DNA of 64,000 nt from Procambarus clarkii (taxonomy: Eukaryota > Arthropoda > Malacostraca > Decapoda > Cambaridae). The stretch lies in assembly GCF_040958095.1 (NCBI RefSeq), contig NC_091173.1:19953082-20017081 (forward strand). Reading direction: 5' to 3'. Under the pieces are notes generated by a model that saw only the letters and a list, made by a program, of their open reading frames with translations, searched no databases and had not been told where the DNA came from. The position numbers and the translations under genes were made by a program. Positions 42,930 through 55,660 of this stretch are shown here, in pieces (within the stretch, counting starts at the first letter, position 1; every line of letters begins with the position of its first letter).

Positions 42930-43060
42930 TGTTGACTGATGTTTGCGTTGTTGTCACTGATGTTCGTGTTGTTGTTGTCACCGATGCTTATGGTGGTGTT
43001 GTCACTGATGTTTGGTGGTGGTGTCACTGATGTTCGTAGTGTTTTTGTTGTTGTCATTGA
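42930..43060. repeat. 21-bp imperfect minisatellite, right block
   Basis: TGTCACTGATGTTCGTGTTG units, as at 41995-42090. Confidence 0.8.
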
Positions 43061-43210
43061 CGTTCACCGTGTTGCAGTTTAGTGCTAATCTTTTCATTGT
43101 TGAAAAGATAGGAAGGCTGTTAGGCTCATTGAGGTTCCCCCATATTCAAATACTGACCTTCAGAATGCAAGCCACAAATTACCTACTTTCTGGGTACCAA
43201 TTTGCTGCTA

Positions 43211-43460
43211 GGGGCCTCGTAGCCTGGTGGATAGCGCGCAGGACTCGTTATTCTGTGGCGCGGGTTCGATTCCCGCACGAGGCAGAAACAAATGGGCAAA
43301 GTTTCTTTCACCCTGAATGCCCCTGTTACCTAGCAGTAAATAGGTACCTGGGAGTTAGTCAGCTGTCACGGGCTGCTTCCTGGGGGTGGAGGCCTGGTCG
43401 AGGACCGGGCCGCGGGGACACTAAAAAGCCCCGAAATCATCTCAAGATAACGTCAAGATA
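43211..43460 (+). mobile_element. tRNA-derived SINE with LINE type 2 tail, well preserved
   Basis: Head GGGGCCTCGTAGCCTGGTGG with B-box GCGGGTTCGATTCCCGC is the same head as the SINEs at 11567 and 41371. The tail here is GAGGACCGGGCCGCGGGGAC, GAAATCATCTCAAGATAACG. Confidence 0.93.
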
Positions 43461-45613
43461 GGTGAATGTAGGAAACATTACCCAAACGCTTTTGTTCTGC
43501 CATGGGAATTGAACCTGTCACAGTACCCTTAATGTGGACAGGTCTTTTATTATGTCCTCCATGTTGCATTTTGTTTTGTGTACAGTATAGTCCCCTTGTA
43601 GGATCCCATGCTAGCTTATGAGCCATGTCTCGCCACCTTTTGGTTGTTCAATGTATTGAGTTAACGGATCTCCTTTGCTAAATCTCCAATTCTTGTTACC
43701 TTGCATTTGTCAAGGCTAAAGTCAAACAGCCATTCCTCTATCCACAGAGCTTATCCAGGCCCTCCTGCATTTTTTTTTTTTATAATCCACATGTGTTCTG
43801 ACCTTTATAAATTTTGCATCTGTAAACACTGATGTAAATTCATTAACTACCTATTTTAAGCCATTTACATGTACAGTATAAGAAATAATATATGCCCAAG
43901 TACAGTACTGACCTTTGTTGTGCTCTATTTGTGATCTCTCTCCTCACATTAACTCTTACATGTAACTTTTTATTGCATTTATTATTACATCATCTTTATA
44001 TATATCAAATTAATTTTTTACAACTGTCTATAGAACCCTACTTCAGTGTGCCAGTTACATTTTACATCCTTTTACAAGACTATAAATGTTTCTCAAATGT
44101 TTCCCCATCCTTCTACAGCATCATATCTGCATTCCAGTAACACACTACCTCCCTCTACAAGACCACACCTTCTTACTGCCCAGCTCTTTGCTTATTCTAA
44201 CTTTGCCATTAGAATCTTGATAACATGCAAGAGTGAGGTCTGATGAAGAGACTAGGAGTATAGGATAAATTAACCAAAGTCACACACGAAGTTTTGAATT
44301 GATGTATAATGTCACAAATTTAACTCTAACAAAAATATAACATTTACAAATTGAAATGCATTAACTATTAATAAAATATCACATTAGATCATTATGTAAG
44401 TACAATAAATTTACACGTCTAATCTTTAACCACAGGCATAATAAACGACTTTATATCGAGTGGATTGACACCCTGGCTTATGTATTTTCATGATTTTAAA
44501 ATGCTCAAGTGGAGAGACTATGAACACTTTTATTTCATTACTGTATAAGGCTGCAGTGGAAGTTCACTCCAACACTGAGATCCATTGATCAACTAATGTG
44601 CATCAGGGAATTTTACATTTTTAGAGTTGAGTACTCCTGAAAGTTTGTATGGTAGAAACATCTGAGACTACAGTACTAGTATTCTGTGCCATCTACAGAC
44701 TAAGATAGGGAAAGATTGGATTCACTTTCAGATGCAGGGCTCTCTCATTGCTCTCAATTTATTTTTTATTGTATCTACATCTTCTTAAATATGTGCACAA
44801 GTTATTTTGCTTGCAAAAGCTCCAAAAAAGATTATTGTCTTGAATATATAGTAGTGGACATGCTATTTGCATTAAATTATACCTGATCATTTTCTTCCAT
44901 AAATTCAATTGATAACTCATGTTATGCTACACAAATGTAGACAATATCAGTATATACACAATTAACAGTAACCCAGCTAACAAAAATTAATATGATGAAT
45001 ACCTTAGCAGGATTTTTATGAGCATCATTTACATTTATTTTTAATATTTGTTCCATATGCTAATGGCAATGGCAACATAAAGCAATGCTGTATTCAAGAA
45101 TTCCAAAGTCAAAAAAAGCACATTGAACATAATTTATGCCACTGCTAGTTCCTCACTTATCTCCAAACAGCACTCCTGTACTCAATGGCACTCCCACATA
45201 CTGTACGTTGAGGAGTCTCCTTAATATTTCAAACACTACTGTGCCTTATTTATTTAACCTTTTATTGATCTTCATCTTTTTTTCTCACCCTCCTTTTACT
45301 GTCTTATCAAATGTCTAGAGATTAAATTTCCACACCTATACACACGCAGTGAGACAGCCCTCGTTCACTTCACATACAGTACTTATTTGTTAATTTGTTA
45401 GTTCAAGCAACTGAAATATACTTCACCTAAGCAATAACCAAAGCCGACTGAAAAATTCCTTGGCAAATGCTACAAGTTTTACAGAATTCCAAGTTACACA
45501 AAAAAGTACATGTATAGTTAAAATGCTTGATTACTCAAAATGCACTATTCTGTTCTAATTCTTGGAAAAGGAACATATGTATGATGAAAATGATGATAAA
45601 GCAATAACAATAG

Positions 45614-45644
<31 letters not shown>

Positions 45645-46837
45645 GATGATTAAGCATAAATTTATAAAGTAGAACTCTTTCTAACCATGACTACATACAA
45701 AACACTGCACCCATTAGTATCATGAGCAGTACTGGAGTGAGTTTCTACTACTGTACATATACAATATTGTGCCACAGTTTCAACCCAGTAGTATATACAT
45801 AATATTTATTAATAAATCTTTCTCTAATCGAATGAATATTTAAATAAACATCTATAGAGTGATTTTTAAAAATTTACATATCAATTATAAGCAATTAAAT
45901 AAAACTTTGATATCATTCCATGTGCTGTATTAAGAGCACACAGCTCTATCAGGAAGGTCAATTGAAGTAAATACAAACCACACATCATGCCTACCTGCAA
46001 ATTAAATGTACATTTAAGAGATGATATTTTTGTGAACCGTGGCTATGATTTTGCAAGAAAATTATAATTTCTCATCCTGAGACATGTCAAATGCTGCCTT
46101 CTTCATCTACTTGTGTTCTATTGCACAATGTCATTTCATTGGCTCACCAGATGTGTTTCGTAAATGAAGTTTGGTGGAATTTGTTAATCCGTCCCTATCA
46201 CAACTCTGCACAGTATTCAGTGGCACAGATGTTCCTTATGTCAGGGAACTGGATTAAGAAAACAAGTTGAGGGGGAAGAACTTAGAAACAAGTTTTGTGA
46301 CTTAGTAACTCTGGAAATGCAAACAAAACAGATATTAATGAGAAATATATGTACTGTATATAAATATATATATATATATATTATATAATGAATATTGCCA
46401 ATATAATGCATAGGGTACTAAAAATAAGTAAAGAAAAACTAATGATATTCCATTTATCACATACAACAGAAAATGCCACTTACCCGGCCATAAGCACAAG
46501 AGAAAGCACACTTGTATGGCTTAATTCAGTAAGCGTTTTAGAAAAACTTTTAATCTGTTACTTATATAAAAAGTGTATTTTTTTTGTTACAATAGTAGGT
46601 AAAATATTGTTCACATAGCCTGTGTGAGCTGCCAAGTATATTCCTGGCTTCCAGGATTAATTTGGCAGTAATGCAAGCTCCTATGTGCTGTGGTGCTCAG
46701 TTATGTCATTTTCTGTACCTGAAAATAATAGAGTAATAATCAATTCATATCCATAAAAAAAAGTTTATAATATTATTACTGTACATGCATGCATGCATAC
46801 ATACATACATACATTCAGAATTGCTTTTAAATACATG
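43461..46837. other. No gene seen; AT-rich low-repeat DNA
   Basis: Contains an (AAT)n run at 45621-45642 and a (TA)n run at about 46362-46380. No exon with domain or good splice support was recognised. Confidence 0.5.
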
Positions 46838-47355
46838 GATGGCAAAATACTAAAGAAATTGTACACGACTTTTGTTAGACCAAAGCTGGAATATGCAGCG
46901 GTTGTATAGTGCTCATATCTTAAGAAGCACATCAACAAACTGGAAAAAGGTGGCAAGACATGCCACTAAGTGGCTCCCAGAACTGAAGGACAAGAGCTAC
47001 GAGGAGAGGTTAGAGGCATTAAATATGCCAAAACTAGAACATAGAAGAAAAAGAGGTGATATGATCATTACATACAAAATAGTAACAGGAATCGATAAAA
47101 TTGATAGGGAAGAATTCCTGAGACCCAAAACTTCAAGAACAAGAGGTCGTAGATTTAAACTAACGAAACAAAGCTGCCGGAGAAATATAAGAAAATTCAC
47201 TTTTGTAAACACAGTGGTAGACGGTTGGAACAAGTTAGGTGAGAAGGTGGTGGTGGCCAAAACCGTCAGTAATTTCAAAGCATTATATGACAAAGAGTGC
47301 TGGGAAGACGGGACACCACGAGTGTAGCTCTCATCCTGTAACTACACTTAGGTAG

Positions 47356-47358
<3 letters not shown>
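46838..47358 (+). mobile_element. LINE (type 1 relative), C-terminal RT and 3' end
   Basis: Encodes KKLYTTFVRPKLEYAAVV, KDKSYEERLEALNMPKLEHR, RKRGDMIITYKIVTGIDKID and VDGWNKLGEKVVVAKTVSNF, then a stop. The 3'UTR of about 30 bp ends CACTTAGGTAGTTAC before (AC)n. A frameshift lies near 46905. (CATA)n precedes the 5' end. Confidence 0.85.
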
Positions 47359-47414
<56 letters not shown>

Positions 47415-47422
47415 TACATACA

Positions 47423-47502
<80 letters not shown>

Positions 47503-47530
47503 ATATTATACATAATACACACACACACAC
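47359..47530. repeat. (CA)n-(CATA)n-(TA)n compound array
   Basis: CA, then TACA, then TA, then CA, directly after the LINE terminus. Confidence 0.95.
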
Positions 47531-47884
47531 TGCATTGAAATATTTTTGCCTAAATTAATTTACCCCTTAATATTAATATACTGAATACTGCACATAAGTT
47601 ACCAACTTAAGCCTAGTTTTATCTCTGTTAGAAGTATTAGACTATATTACAGAATAATCAGCCTATTTAGGTCACATTATGAAGTTAGTTTTAATTCAAA
47701 TTAAAAACAAAATTGCATCTATCAATCCTCATATGGTTTCCATTTATATGGGACAGAAAGCCTTTCAAGATTATCTACGTCTTTCTAGGGCCAACGACTT
47801 TCTTTCTTAAAGTTGCACAGAAAATATCCACTCACGTTATACAAACAGGATGAATGTAAATGAGATCAGATCTTGTGCTTGATC

Positions 47885-48025
47885 TACGTATTGGCTTAGA
47901 ATGGTTGGCATAGTGACGACCTCCCCTCTTGAATGGTTGGCGTTTAATTCCCAATGGTCCAAGTGATTGGGAACCATTTCTTTACTCCATCATTATATCC
48001 CAGTTCCCTGTCCTCATATACATTC
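47885..48025 (+). mobile_element. SINE type C, degraded
   Basis: GGTTGGCGTTTAATTCCCAA is a decayed B-box, followed by AAGTGATTGGGAACCATTTC and CAGTTCCCTGTCC. Confidence 0.55.
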
Positions 48026-48225
48026 CAAGTGCTTGGTGTTTTTTCCTGACAATTACCTTACCTTTGTGTTTGATTCACTCTATGAATACTGCACAAAGGA
48101 TAAAATGATATACTGCTGTCTCATGCATTTCATTCCCCATTGTTCTCTGGTCCTCTACATTTAGGAACAATCACTTCCTATGAATTGTCATAATATTTTG
48201 TGCTAATTTACCATGATACTGTACC

Positions 48226-48410
48226 TGCTTGATGGGATTCTGGGAGTTCTTCTACTTCCCAAGCCCGGCCCGAGGCCAGGCTTAGACTTGTGAGAGCTTG
48301 GAACAACATGCTGTTGCTTGGAGCGGCCCGCAGGCCCACATATCCACCACAGCCAGGTTGGTCCGACACTTCTTGAAGAAAACTATCTAGTTTTCTCTTG
48401 AAGATGTTAT
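48226..48410 (-). mobile_element. LINE type 3 C-terminus and tail
   Basis: The minus strand has AGAAAACTAGATAGTTTTCT, GTGTCGGACCAACCTGGCTG, then the tail to CATCAAGCAGGTA. Confidence 0.85.
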
Positions 48411-48784
48411 CATTCTATTCTCAATGAATCATTCATCTAACTGTAGTCCTCTTAACATGTGATTCTACAGGTTTTCATTATGCATGTCCTTCTCCTTTTA
48501 TCCAGCTTGGTAAACCTTCCTAAAGCCTCATCAGTCACAGTCAAATATTGATAAATTGGGCAATAATACCATCATGGACCTTTTGTGCCACCTGTAACTT
48601 AATTGTGCCACTGCTCGCAGGATGACTATGGGGTGCACCATAAACTAGCTGCAATGATGGAATCAAACGTACCCATTAAAAAACAAACTGGTAGCTTTTC
48701 TATGCATACTAAAGCAAGAAAAGTCTGAGCCAATTATATTCAATCAAGGTTAACAAAGTGATGCAGACTACAAGTGATTACAAA

Positions 48785-48985
48785 TGATCTGTAGTGTAGC
48801 AACTAACACAGTTGATGTAACTGATTGGATCCGCATTAAATTCCCAGACTGGGCGAAACGTTCTGGCCCATTTCCTTACATATGATAGCTCTCTTCACCT
48901 AGTACTAAATAGAAACCAGAGTTAAGTGCTTATTGTATGTTGCAACTTGGGAGAAGTCCGTAACTGGCCCAGAGGAACCTTGATA
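48785..48985 (+). mobile_element. tRNA-derived SINE, highly degraded
   Basis: Core traces CACCTAGTACTAAATAGAAA and AGTTAAGTGC after a decayed head. No intact B-box. Confidence 0.5.
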
Positions 48986-49625
48986 ATCTTGACAGGCTTC
49001 CTGACACCGATAAGAGAAAACATCACTAAGAGATAACTCTGTACATGTATTGTAATTAATATAAAACTTTATTGGAATGGACTATCTAATAGTACAATGT
49101 TAAATTTAGAAAGATGAGGAAGGGATGTAAAAATCAGAAGAAATATAATTCTGCACTGAAAAATAGTGAATGTACAGTAGTTGTATAAGCATATAGAGCA
49201 GCATTTGTGGAAAAAGTGATTCAAATAATGTTTAAATAGAAGGCATCCAATTATGATAACCTTTCAAAAGTGGTATAAAAATTAAAGGTATGGTAGAAAA
49301 TTACACATAAGAGAAATGTAAAGGCCTACTGATGGAAGGATGCGCAGAGTACTGATGGAACGATGTATTAGAGAAATTGCTTAAATCAGGTTTGAAGTTT
49401 CTTTTTCTTACATGCTTTGCTGTAAAGGCATAATGAATCACAGAATACAGGTATGTAAACACAGTTGTGGAATCACAGTAATGTTGCACAGTATTGTGTA
49501 TTATTTTATCTATAAACATTATAGTAATCTCTTAAAATAGCACGGTTTAATATCATAAAAGATATAATCCTAAAATGAAGTGTACCTAACCTTCAACATA
49601 AACAATACACTATTCAAAACTGCTT
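48986..49625. other. Probable 3'UTR or intergenic DNA after the zinc-finger exon
   Basis: AT-rich. Transcribed from the right, this would follow the stop at 49626. No repeat recognised. Confidence 0.45.
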
Positions 49626-50204
49626 TCACCTCTCCTTTTTTGAAGAAGAAAATGAAGTATTTTTCCTTACAGGGCACCGATACAGACGATGTCGTGATAA
49701 CTCTATGGGTCTTCTGAACCCTTCCTTGCACTCCAAACATTGGAAAGGCTTATGTGGGCTATGGTGTTCACGAAAATGTGACTGGAGGGAGCTCTGGAGT
49801 TTGTACGACGATTCACAGAAGAGGCATGCAAATGGCTTCTCTGTGGTGGAGAACTCGGTGCATGTGGTATTTTGTAATTTAATGCCCATGCGATATCTAG
49901 TTTCTACAGTGCCTAATCCATTGTCATATACTAGCACGGGCATGTGATACACACGCACATGCATCTTCAGGGCCAATGCCGATTCACATCTTGCTCTGCA
50001 GTACATGCACAGAAACACTTGAGCCCCATCCTCTTCTCTAATGACGCCAACTTTTAACTTTTCGTCTGGAGAGAAGAAGGCAGGATCAGTGTCAAAGACA
50101 ATATTGGGCGTTGGCTGTGCCTGTTTCTGTGGAAGTGACCTCTGACTGCTAGTCCCATCATCGTCTACATCGATATCTGGTTCTACCTCCATAATCATTA
50201 CACC
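49626..50204 (-). CDS. C2H2 zinc-finger terminal exon (three fingers)
   Basis: This 3' exon encodes 192 residues and a stop after the acceptor ACCACCTACAG, in phase 0. It begins GVMIMEVEPDIDVDDDG. Three zinc fingers follow: CMYC...HVRVYH, CLFC...HFREHH, and CLEC...HRLYRC, the last being C2HC. The tail is Ser/Lys-rich (SFSSSKKER). It is most likely part of a nuclear zinc-finger protein. No upstream exon of its own is visible between it and 59219. It could belong to a separate gene, or it could be an alternative 3' exon of the ZAD-like gene on the same strand, because its acceptor has the same phase. Confidence 0.75.
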   Translation of the reverse strand, partial: GVMIMEVEPDIDVDDDGTSSQRSLPQKQAQPTPNIVFDTDPAFFSPDEKLKVGVIREEDGAQVFLCMYCRARCESALALKMHVRVYHMPVLVYDNGLGTVETRYRMGIKLQNTTCTEFSTTEKPFACLFCESSYKLQSSLQSHFREHHSPHKPFQCLECKEGFRRPIELSRHRLYRCPVRKNTSFSSSKKER

Positions 50205-50939
50205 CTGTAGGTGGTAAAACAAAAATATATATACATTATTTTGATGCTCCAAATAATCTTACAGTAATACAAAACCTACAATTTAAAATGTACAATTTAT
50301 ATAGCATTTTAATTAAGAATATTAATGTTCTAAATACAGTAATTGATTTCAAGTAGAGAAATTTAACTGCTACAGTCAATATGCAGTGCAGCCTCCTAGG
50401 AACTTGTCTGCATTTGGTCCATTACCTTCCCTTGTCTCATCTGCATTTAATAATTTCTGCCTAAACCTCATCAATGCTTGCAACATTCCCACATTTCAGC
50501 CTTGGCATGATGTACTTTTCTCTCAAGATATATATGCTGGTATTTTATCACATTTTTGTCATACAAACAAAACCAGCCACATTCAGTTACAATTTCTGTA
50601 TTGTATCATTTCCAGCCATAATACTTTTAAAATTTTTCTCCACCTTTTAATTCCATTGTACTTACCTTTTATTATTCCCATTGGTTTTTCATTAGTCTCC
50701 TTGGTGCACTTTCTTACTCTTCTCCAAAGAGAGCAGTAAGAAAGTTAGCACTTTGCACTTTCCAATTCTTATTTCTTCCTAACTACTCATCCTGTTGGTA
50801 TTTTTTCTAGTTGACTAACCTTTCACTATCACACGTACAATACTGTACTTCTATTTTTTTGCCCCTTTCTCGTTCACTATTGTTTTTTGTGCAGTTCTAC
50901 ACACTTGTCAATCTTGACGAAACATTTTTTGTACACATT
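50205..50939. other. Intron sequence upstream of the 49626-50204 exon
   Basis: AT-rich without recognised elements. The only useful signal is the acceptor at 50205-50210. Confidence 0.5.
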
Positions 50940-51165
50940 TAACCTTTTGACAAAGTCCCCCATAAGAGGCATTGCATAAGTTGTAGAAACAGGTTGGAGT
51001 AACTTTTAAGGTGCTCCAATGGATGAGGGAGTGCCTAAATAACAGGAAGCAGAGAGAAACTGTGTGAGGCGAGGCCTCAGAATGGTGTGATGTCATCAAA
51101 GGAGCCCCACAGGGTTCTGTACTTGGAACTATCCTGTTTCTGATAAACATGAATGATCTTCCAGA
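50940..51165 (+). mobile_element. LINE reverse transcriptase fragment, degraded
   Basis: Traces of DKVPHKR, KVLQWMRECLNNRKQRE, PQGSVLGTILFL and NMNDLPD across frames, parallel to 23682-23857. Confidence 0.75.
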
Positions 51166-51300
51166 CGTTATAGTCCCAATCACTTGGGCTGGACAGTAGA
51201 GCGACGGCCTTGCTTCATGCAGGTCGGCGTTCAATCCCTGACCTTCCAAATGGTTGGGCACCAATCCTTTCCCCCCGTCCCATCCCAAGTCCGTCTATGG
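51166..51300 (+). mobile_element. SINE type C with recognisable A and B boxes
   Basis: TTGGGCTGGACAGTAGAGCG (A-box region), GGCGTTCAATCCC (B-box), then CAAATGGTTGGGCACCAATC and CCGTCCCATCCCAAGTCC. It is 3'-truncated. Confidence 0.8.
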
Positions 51301-52204
51301 AACTCACCCCCAAATGAATCGAAAAGCTGTCCAACTTTTGTCATTCAAAAACAAAACTAAAAAGTAACTAATTTCATCTTCATAGTTTTTTACCTTGTTG
51401 CTTTAAAATTGCACTGTATCTAGTGCTACCCAATCTCCCAATCTTTATGTACCCAATCCAAACAACTTTACCATTGTGATCATTGCTGTCTTCTTATATG
51501 TGCTATCAATTTGCTGTATGGTGCCTATTAATCTTTGTTTAAATTACCAATCAAGCTGTCAATGTAATCAGAGCTTTAATATACCAATGTGCTTTAATAT
51601 ACTTACTAATCTCTCTCATCTCATTTTTTTTCTTGCAATGTATCTTATCATTTTATTAATTCTGCTAGAATTTACCTACTTACAATTATCTGTTAGATTA
51701 AGGACCTGCCCGAAACACTGCGCGTACTAGTGGCTTTACAAGATTGTATTTTACTATGCTATGTATTCTCACAAACCCAATGTACCTTCTTGTATATAAA
51801 TAAATAAATAGTTCATAAAAATGAACACGATAATGGCCTATACTTTTGTGCTATTTGAGAACAGGCTCATTGTGCTATTTGGGTACTAACCCATGAAGAA
51901 TTGTACTATTTGGGTACAGGTCAACGGAAGAAATTGTGCAATTTGGGTACAGGCCCATGGGCCATTATGTTATTTGAGCACATGTGGCACTGCATGACTT
52001 GGATACTGGATAATGCAGCATTATAATATAGTACCTATTTATTCACTTTGGAAATTGGCACAAAACCAGATACTACTTGATAAAAAAGAAAGAAAAAAAG
52101 ACTGAGGTATCAATTTCAGTATGCCTGATACCTGTTTATATACATACTACTGGAAATTCTGACTTTAATCATTCTACAACTAGTACTCAGACCAAGTTCA
52201 TTTA
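51301..52204. other. No gene seen
   Basis: AT-rich. A loose repeat of TATTTGGGTACAGG-type units at 51845-51985. Confidence 0.5.
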
Positions 52205-54480
52205 ATGCAGTGGTCGACCCGAAAGATGCATCCATAAATGTTAACATGCAGTTCATTCAAAAGATATATACAGTGGTACCTCGGAATACGAGTGTCCCTG
52301 TATACGAGTTTTTTGGAATACGACCAGGATTTACTCGGAAAATTTGCCTCGGAAGGCGAGGGTTGCCTCGGAACACGAGGGTGTTGATACACGTACAGGC
52401 CGACTAGCGTGTGGTGGCATGGCGATCGCGCCTCAGTTTACCAGTGTCTCGCGCCCAGTGACTATCCCGCCTGAATTCTTCACATGGATTTACAGTTTTT
52501 TGTCGTTTTTTGGGCCATTTTAACATAAAAGTTGTTGTTATATATCTCGCCATGGGTCTCAAGAAAGCCATTGGCAAGGTTCAACCTAAGAAAATACTGT
52601 AGCTGTGAGTAGAGGCAGTAGAGGATGTCCCTTCTTGATTAAGAAAATGTGTGAAGTATGGAAGAACTGCAAAGTTTTGTTGAAAAAACTCACCCAGATA
52701 AAGCTGTAGCAGGCCATTGCATTGACCTTTTAAATGACAATGTGATGTCTTACTACACACAAGTGTTAAAATGTAGGGAAAAACAAGTGTCTTTAGACAG
52801 ATTCTTAGTAAGACAAGCAAGTCCTAGTGGTATGCAGGCAAAATGTGCCAGAGAGTGCACACCAGTGAAGTCCTCATTGCCTGATGTTATAATGGAAGGG
52901 GACTCCCCTTCCAAACAGTAACACCTCTCCTCCTCACCATCTTCCATACGCCAACAGCAGTCATCAGCAAGGGTAAGTAATAACTTGAACATAGTTTTGT
53001 AGGTATATTTAGATGAATTAGGTATAAAATTTAGTTTGAAGTGAGGATTTTGGGTAGTCAGGAACGGATTAATTCATTTCCCATTATTTCTTATGGGGAA
53101 ATAAGCTTCGGATTACGAGTTTTCGGAATAAGAGCTGTTTCCAGGAACGGATTAAACTCTTTAACCGAGGTACCACTGTATTTTGTGACTCAAATATAAA
53201 TTAATATTGTTATTTATTAGCATAATGTGTATATTTAGGAATTGCTTAGGTTCTGTTGATTATTTGTAGTACGTGGATGAAGCATTTAGTGTTGTGGTTC
53301 GAACTAAAGTCGTCAGCAAAGCACTTGTTCTGGAAGAGTTCGGACGTCATCAGTTGCGAGTTGTGTGTAAACCGTTTTCATTCATAAACAGGGGGTTTGA
53401 GATGAAAGGAAAGTTTTGTGACAATTTTGTACCAGGACAGAATGTCATGATTGATGAATTGTTAGTCCTCTTCAAGGGACGACTAGCATTCAAGCAGTAC
53501 ATTCCATCAAAGCGGCACAGGTTTGGACTTGGACAGTTTTTCATGCTATGTGACTATTGCGAAACTGGTATTGTCATGGACATGATACTGTGTTCAGGTA
53601 CAGACGTTGACATACCAGGTCAGGATTCACACGGGTTCTCAGGCAGTGCTGTGAAAACACTCATGGAAACATTGCTGAACAAGGGTCATATCCTGTATAC
53701 TGACAACTACTACACCAGCCTCTTGTTGACCAGATTCCTCCTTAACCACAACACCAGCGTATATGGCACTGTCAAGCCCCACAGGAGGGAAAATGCCAGT
53801 GTTTGGTACTGCTATTGCAATGGGTGAATGCGAATGTGCTGTGAATGTGTGATAGAATTTTATCAGTGCACTGGAGGGACAGACGTGAGGTGAATATATT
53901 GACAACTATTCACACCAGTGCCATATTGGACAGTGGCAAGGTGAACTTTGCAACAAGGTTGCTAATGTACAAACCTGATTGTGTCATTGACTACAATGTC
54001 AATATGGCAGCTAGTTGATAAACGTGTCATGATGGTTGGTGTCGTCGAGTGCGTGCAAAAATTTATGAAGTGGATAAAGAAATTCTTTTTCCACCTCATT
54101 GACGTTGCAGTGCTGAACTGTTTCAATGTGTATCTCGTGAAATCTGGCAAGAGACCCCCCAAAACGTACATTCTGTGCTGCTCTAGTATCACAACGTCTT
54201 GTGAAGTATGGGGGGTGGAGGGCTGTGTTGCAACGTGTGGGGTGCCAGCAACAATGCCTCATGCAGTTCCTGACAGACTCAGGAGTAAAGAACACTTTGC
54301 TGTACACAAGCTTGGTTATATGCCAGGCACAGACACATGGGACAAGGGTAAACGTGCCTGTGTTTGCAAGAACACGTAACGTAGGGAACGCAAGCAAAAG
54401 ATTCATCTGCACCTGGTGCATTGAGTGCAAAGTTCCCCTATGCCCCATTGACTGCTTAACAACCCTCAAACTTGCATGAA
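52205..54480 (+). mobile_element. piggyBac-like transposon (copy 2), inactive, carrying a nested Tigger element
   Basis: Two frames encode DDE transposase of the piggyBac type (DDE_Tnp_1_7). The first, 53273-53827, has VPGQNVMIDELLVLFKGR with the first Asp, FKQYIPSKRHRFGL, and ILYTDNYYTSLLLTRFLL with the second Asp, then YGTVKPHRR. The second, around 53981-54379, has LVDKRVMMVGVVECVQKFMK and FFFHLIDVAVLNCFNVYL. The C-terminal Cys-rich end follows in another frame (FICTWCIECKVPLCPIDC). Frameshifts between these blocks make it inactive. A TTAA at 52202-52205 next to the left end fits the family's target. The right end was not defined. Confidence 0.85.
52271..53178 (+). mobile_element. Tigger/pogo-like (Tc1-mariner) internally deleted transposon, nested in piggyBac
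   Basis: The terminal inverted repeats CAGTGGTACCTCGG and CCGAGGTACCACTG are flanked by TA on each side (52269-52270, 53179-53180). The subterminal GGAATACGAG and GGATTACGAGTTTTCGGAAT also pair. The interior keeps a start MGLKKAIGKVQ and a C-terminal part LKCREKQVSLDRFLVRQ, but the catalytic middle is gone, so it is a 908-bp non-autonomous derivative. Confidence 0.9.
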
Positions 54481-55660
54481 GTGAGGGGGGACCCCGGGGT
54501 CACATCCATCAAACCCACTCGTCCCCTAGGGGATTCCCAGAGTGCTGAGCGTTTACTTGAAGAGGACTCGAGCTCAGGTAAACCCAGGCAGGGTACTGCT
54601 AACCGGCACCCAAAACTACCAAACAAACTGTCTAAAGCTGAACCCCAGGGACGTGTACACTCACAGCGACCAAGCAGGGGGCAACACAGGGTGTATCAGG
54701 GTGAGGTCAAAAAACCAGTGGCAAATAGGGCAGAACCCCCCCACCAAGGCAAAAACAAAAAGAAAAACAACCCCGCAAGAGGACAACGTACCCCAAGGAA
54801 CAGAGCCAGCCGCTGTGATACGTGACAACTAGCTGCACCACACCCTGCGCCCCACCAGTGCAAAAACTGCCTCTTACCCTAAGGTTAACTAGGGGAGACA
54901 AAACCCCCAAGTACCCAAAGAGCGACTGAGAAACTGAGCAGTAAAACGGATATACAGAGGCAGACCCTGAGGAACTTGTGAAAGGTAACCCCAAGCTCCA
55001 AGGGCAGTACTTACAAGGCACCTAGGGAAGGAAACCCTAGGCGCATGCAGCCCAAGTACTGAGGAATAACTCCTGGCTCTCGCACCCCTGGAGAACAGCA
55101 GCCACACATAAGGCACAGCGCCGCAAAAAGACTGGAGCCAGAGCACACAACCGAGCCGATAGCATCAGCCTCAAGAATTGGGGTGTGGATCGCCGGCGTG
55201 GTAGGTCTGGGGGCTGCCCCTTCCCCCTCTCAGGGGCTGCGCAGACAGCGGCACAACGATGAATGACTTCATACTAGTTTGCTCGTTTTTTGTTTGGGGA
55301 GTTCTATCCACTCGTTCGGCTTTTGGTTGCAATTTTCACCAAAATAGGGGTTTGTTTTGGGACGCCTACCTTTCTGGGTGCCTAACCCGATCGATGGCAG
55401 ACATAGAATGCTTCCAATTACACGGGGGTTTCTATAGGCCATTGCTCCCCTTGCCTCTCTAGAAGGGGCCAGGTTCTGGCTCGTGGTCCCCGGTAGGCCC
55501 ATAAGAACTCCATACACATGACTGATGCCAAAGTCTGACATTAGCATATCAGCCTGGATAGCTCTGGGAAGCTGAAGGGGCTCCTCCCAAAAAGCAGCGA
55601 CTTTCAGACAAGTGATAAAACTCATGTGGGGTTCTTCATAGTTCCCATATTTGTAGAACA
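54481..55660. repeat. Unclassified dispersed-repeat-like block
   Basis: GC-richer than its AT-rich surroundings, with no recognised domain. Both strands have open frames of 85-130 codons without similarity that I know. I have an impression of similar sequence in crayfish repeats but cannot verify it. Confidence 0.35.

Noticed and set aside
43211-43285. Functional tRNA gene
   Set aside because: It has A and B boxes, but the sequence continues into a SINE core and LINE tail and recurs with the same extension.
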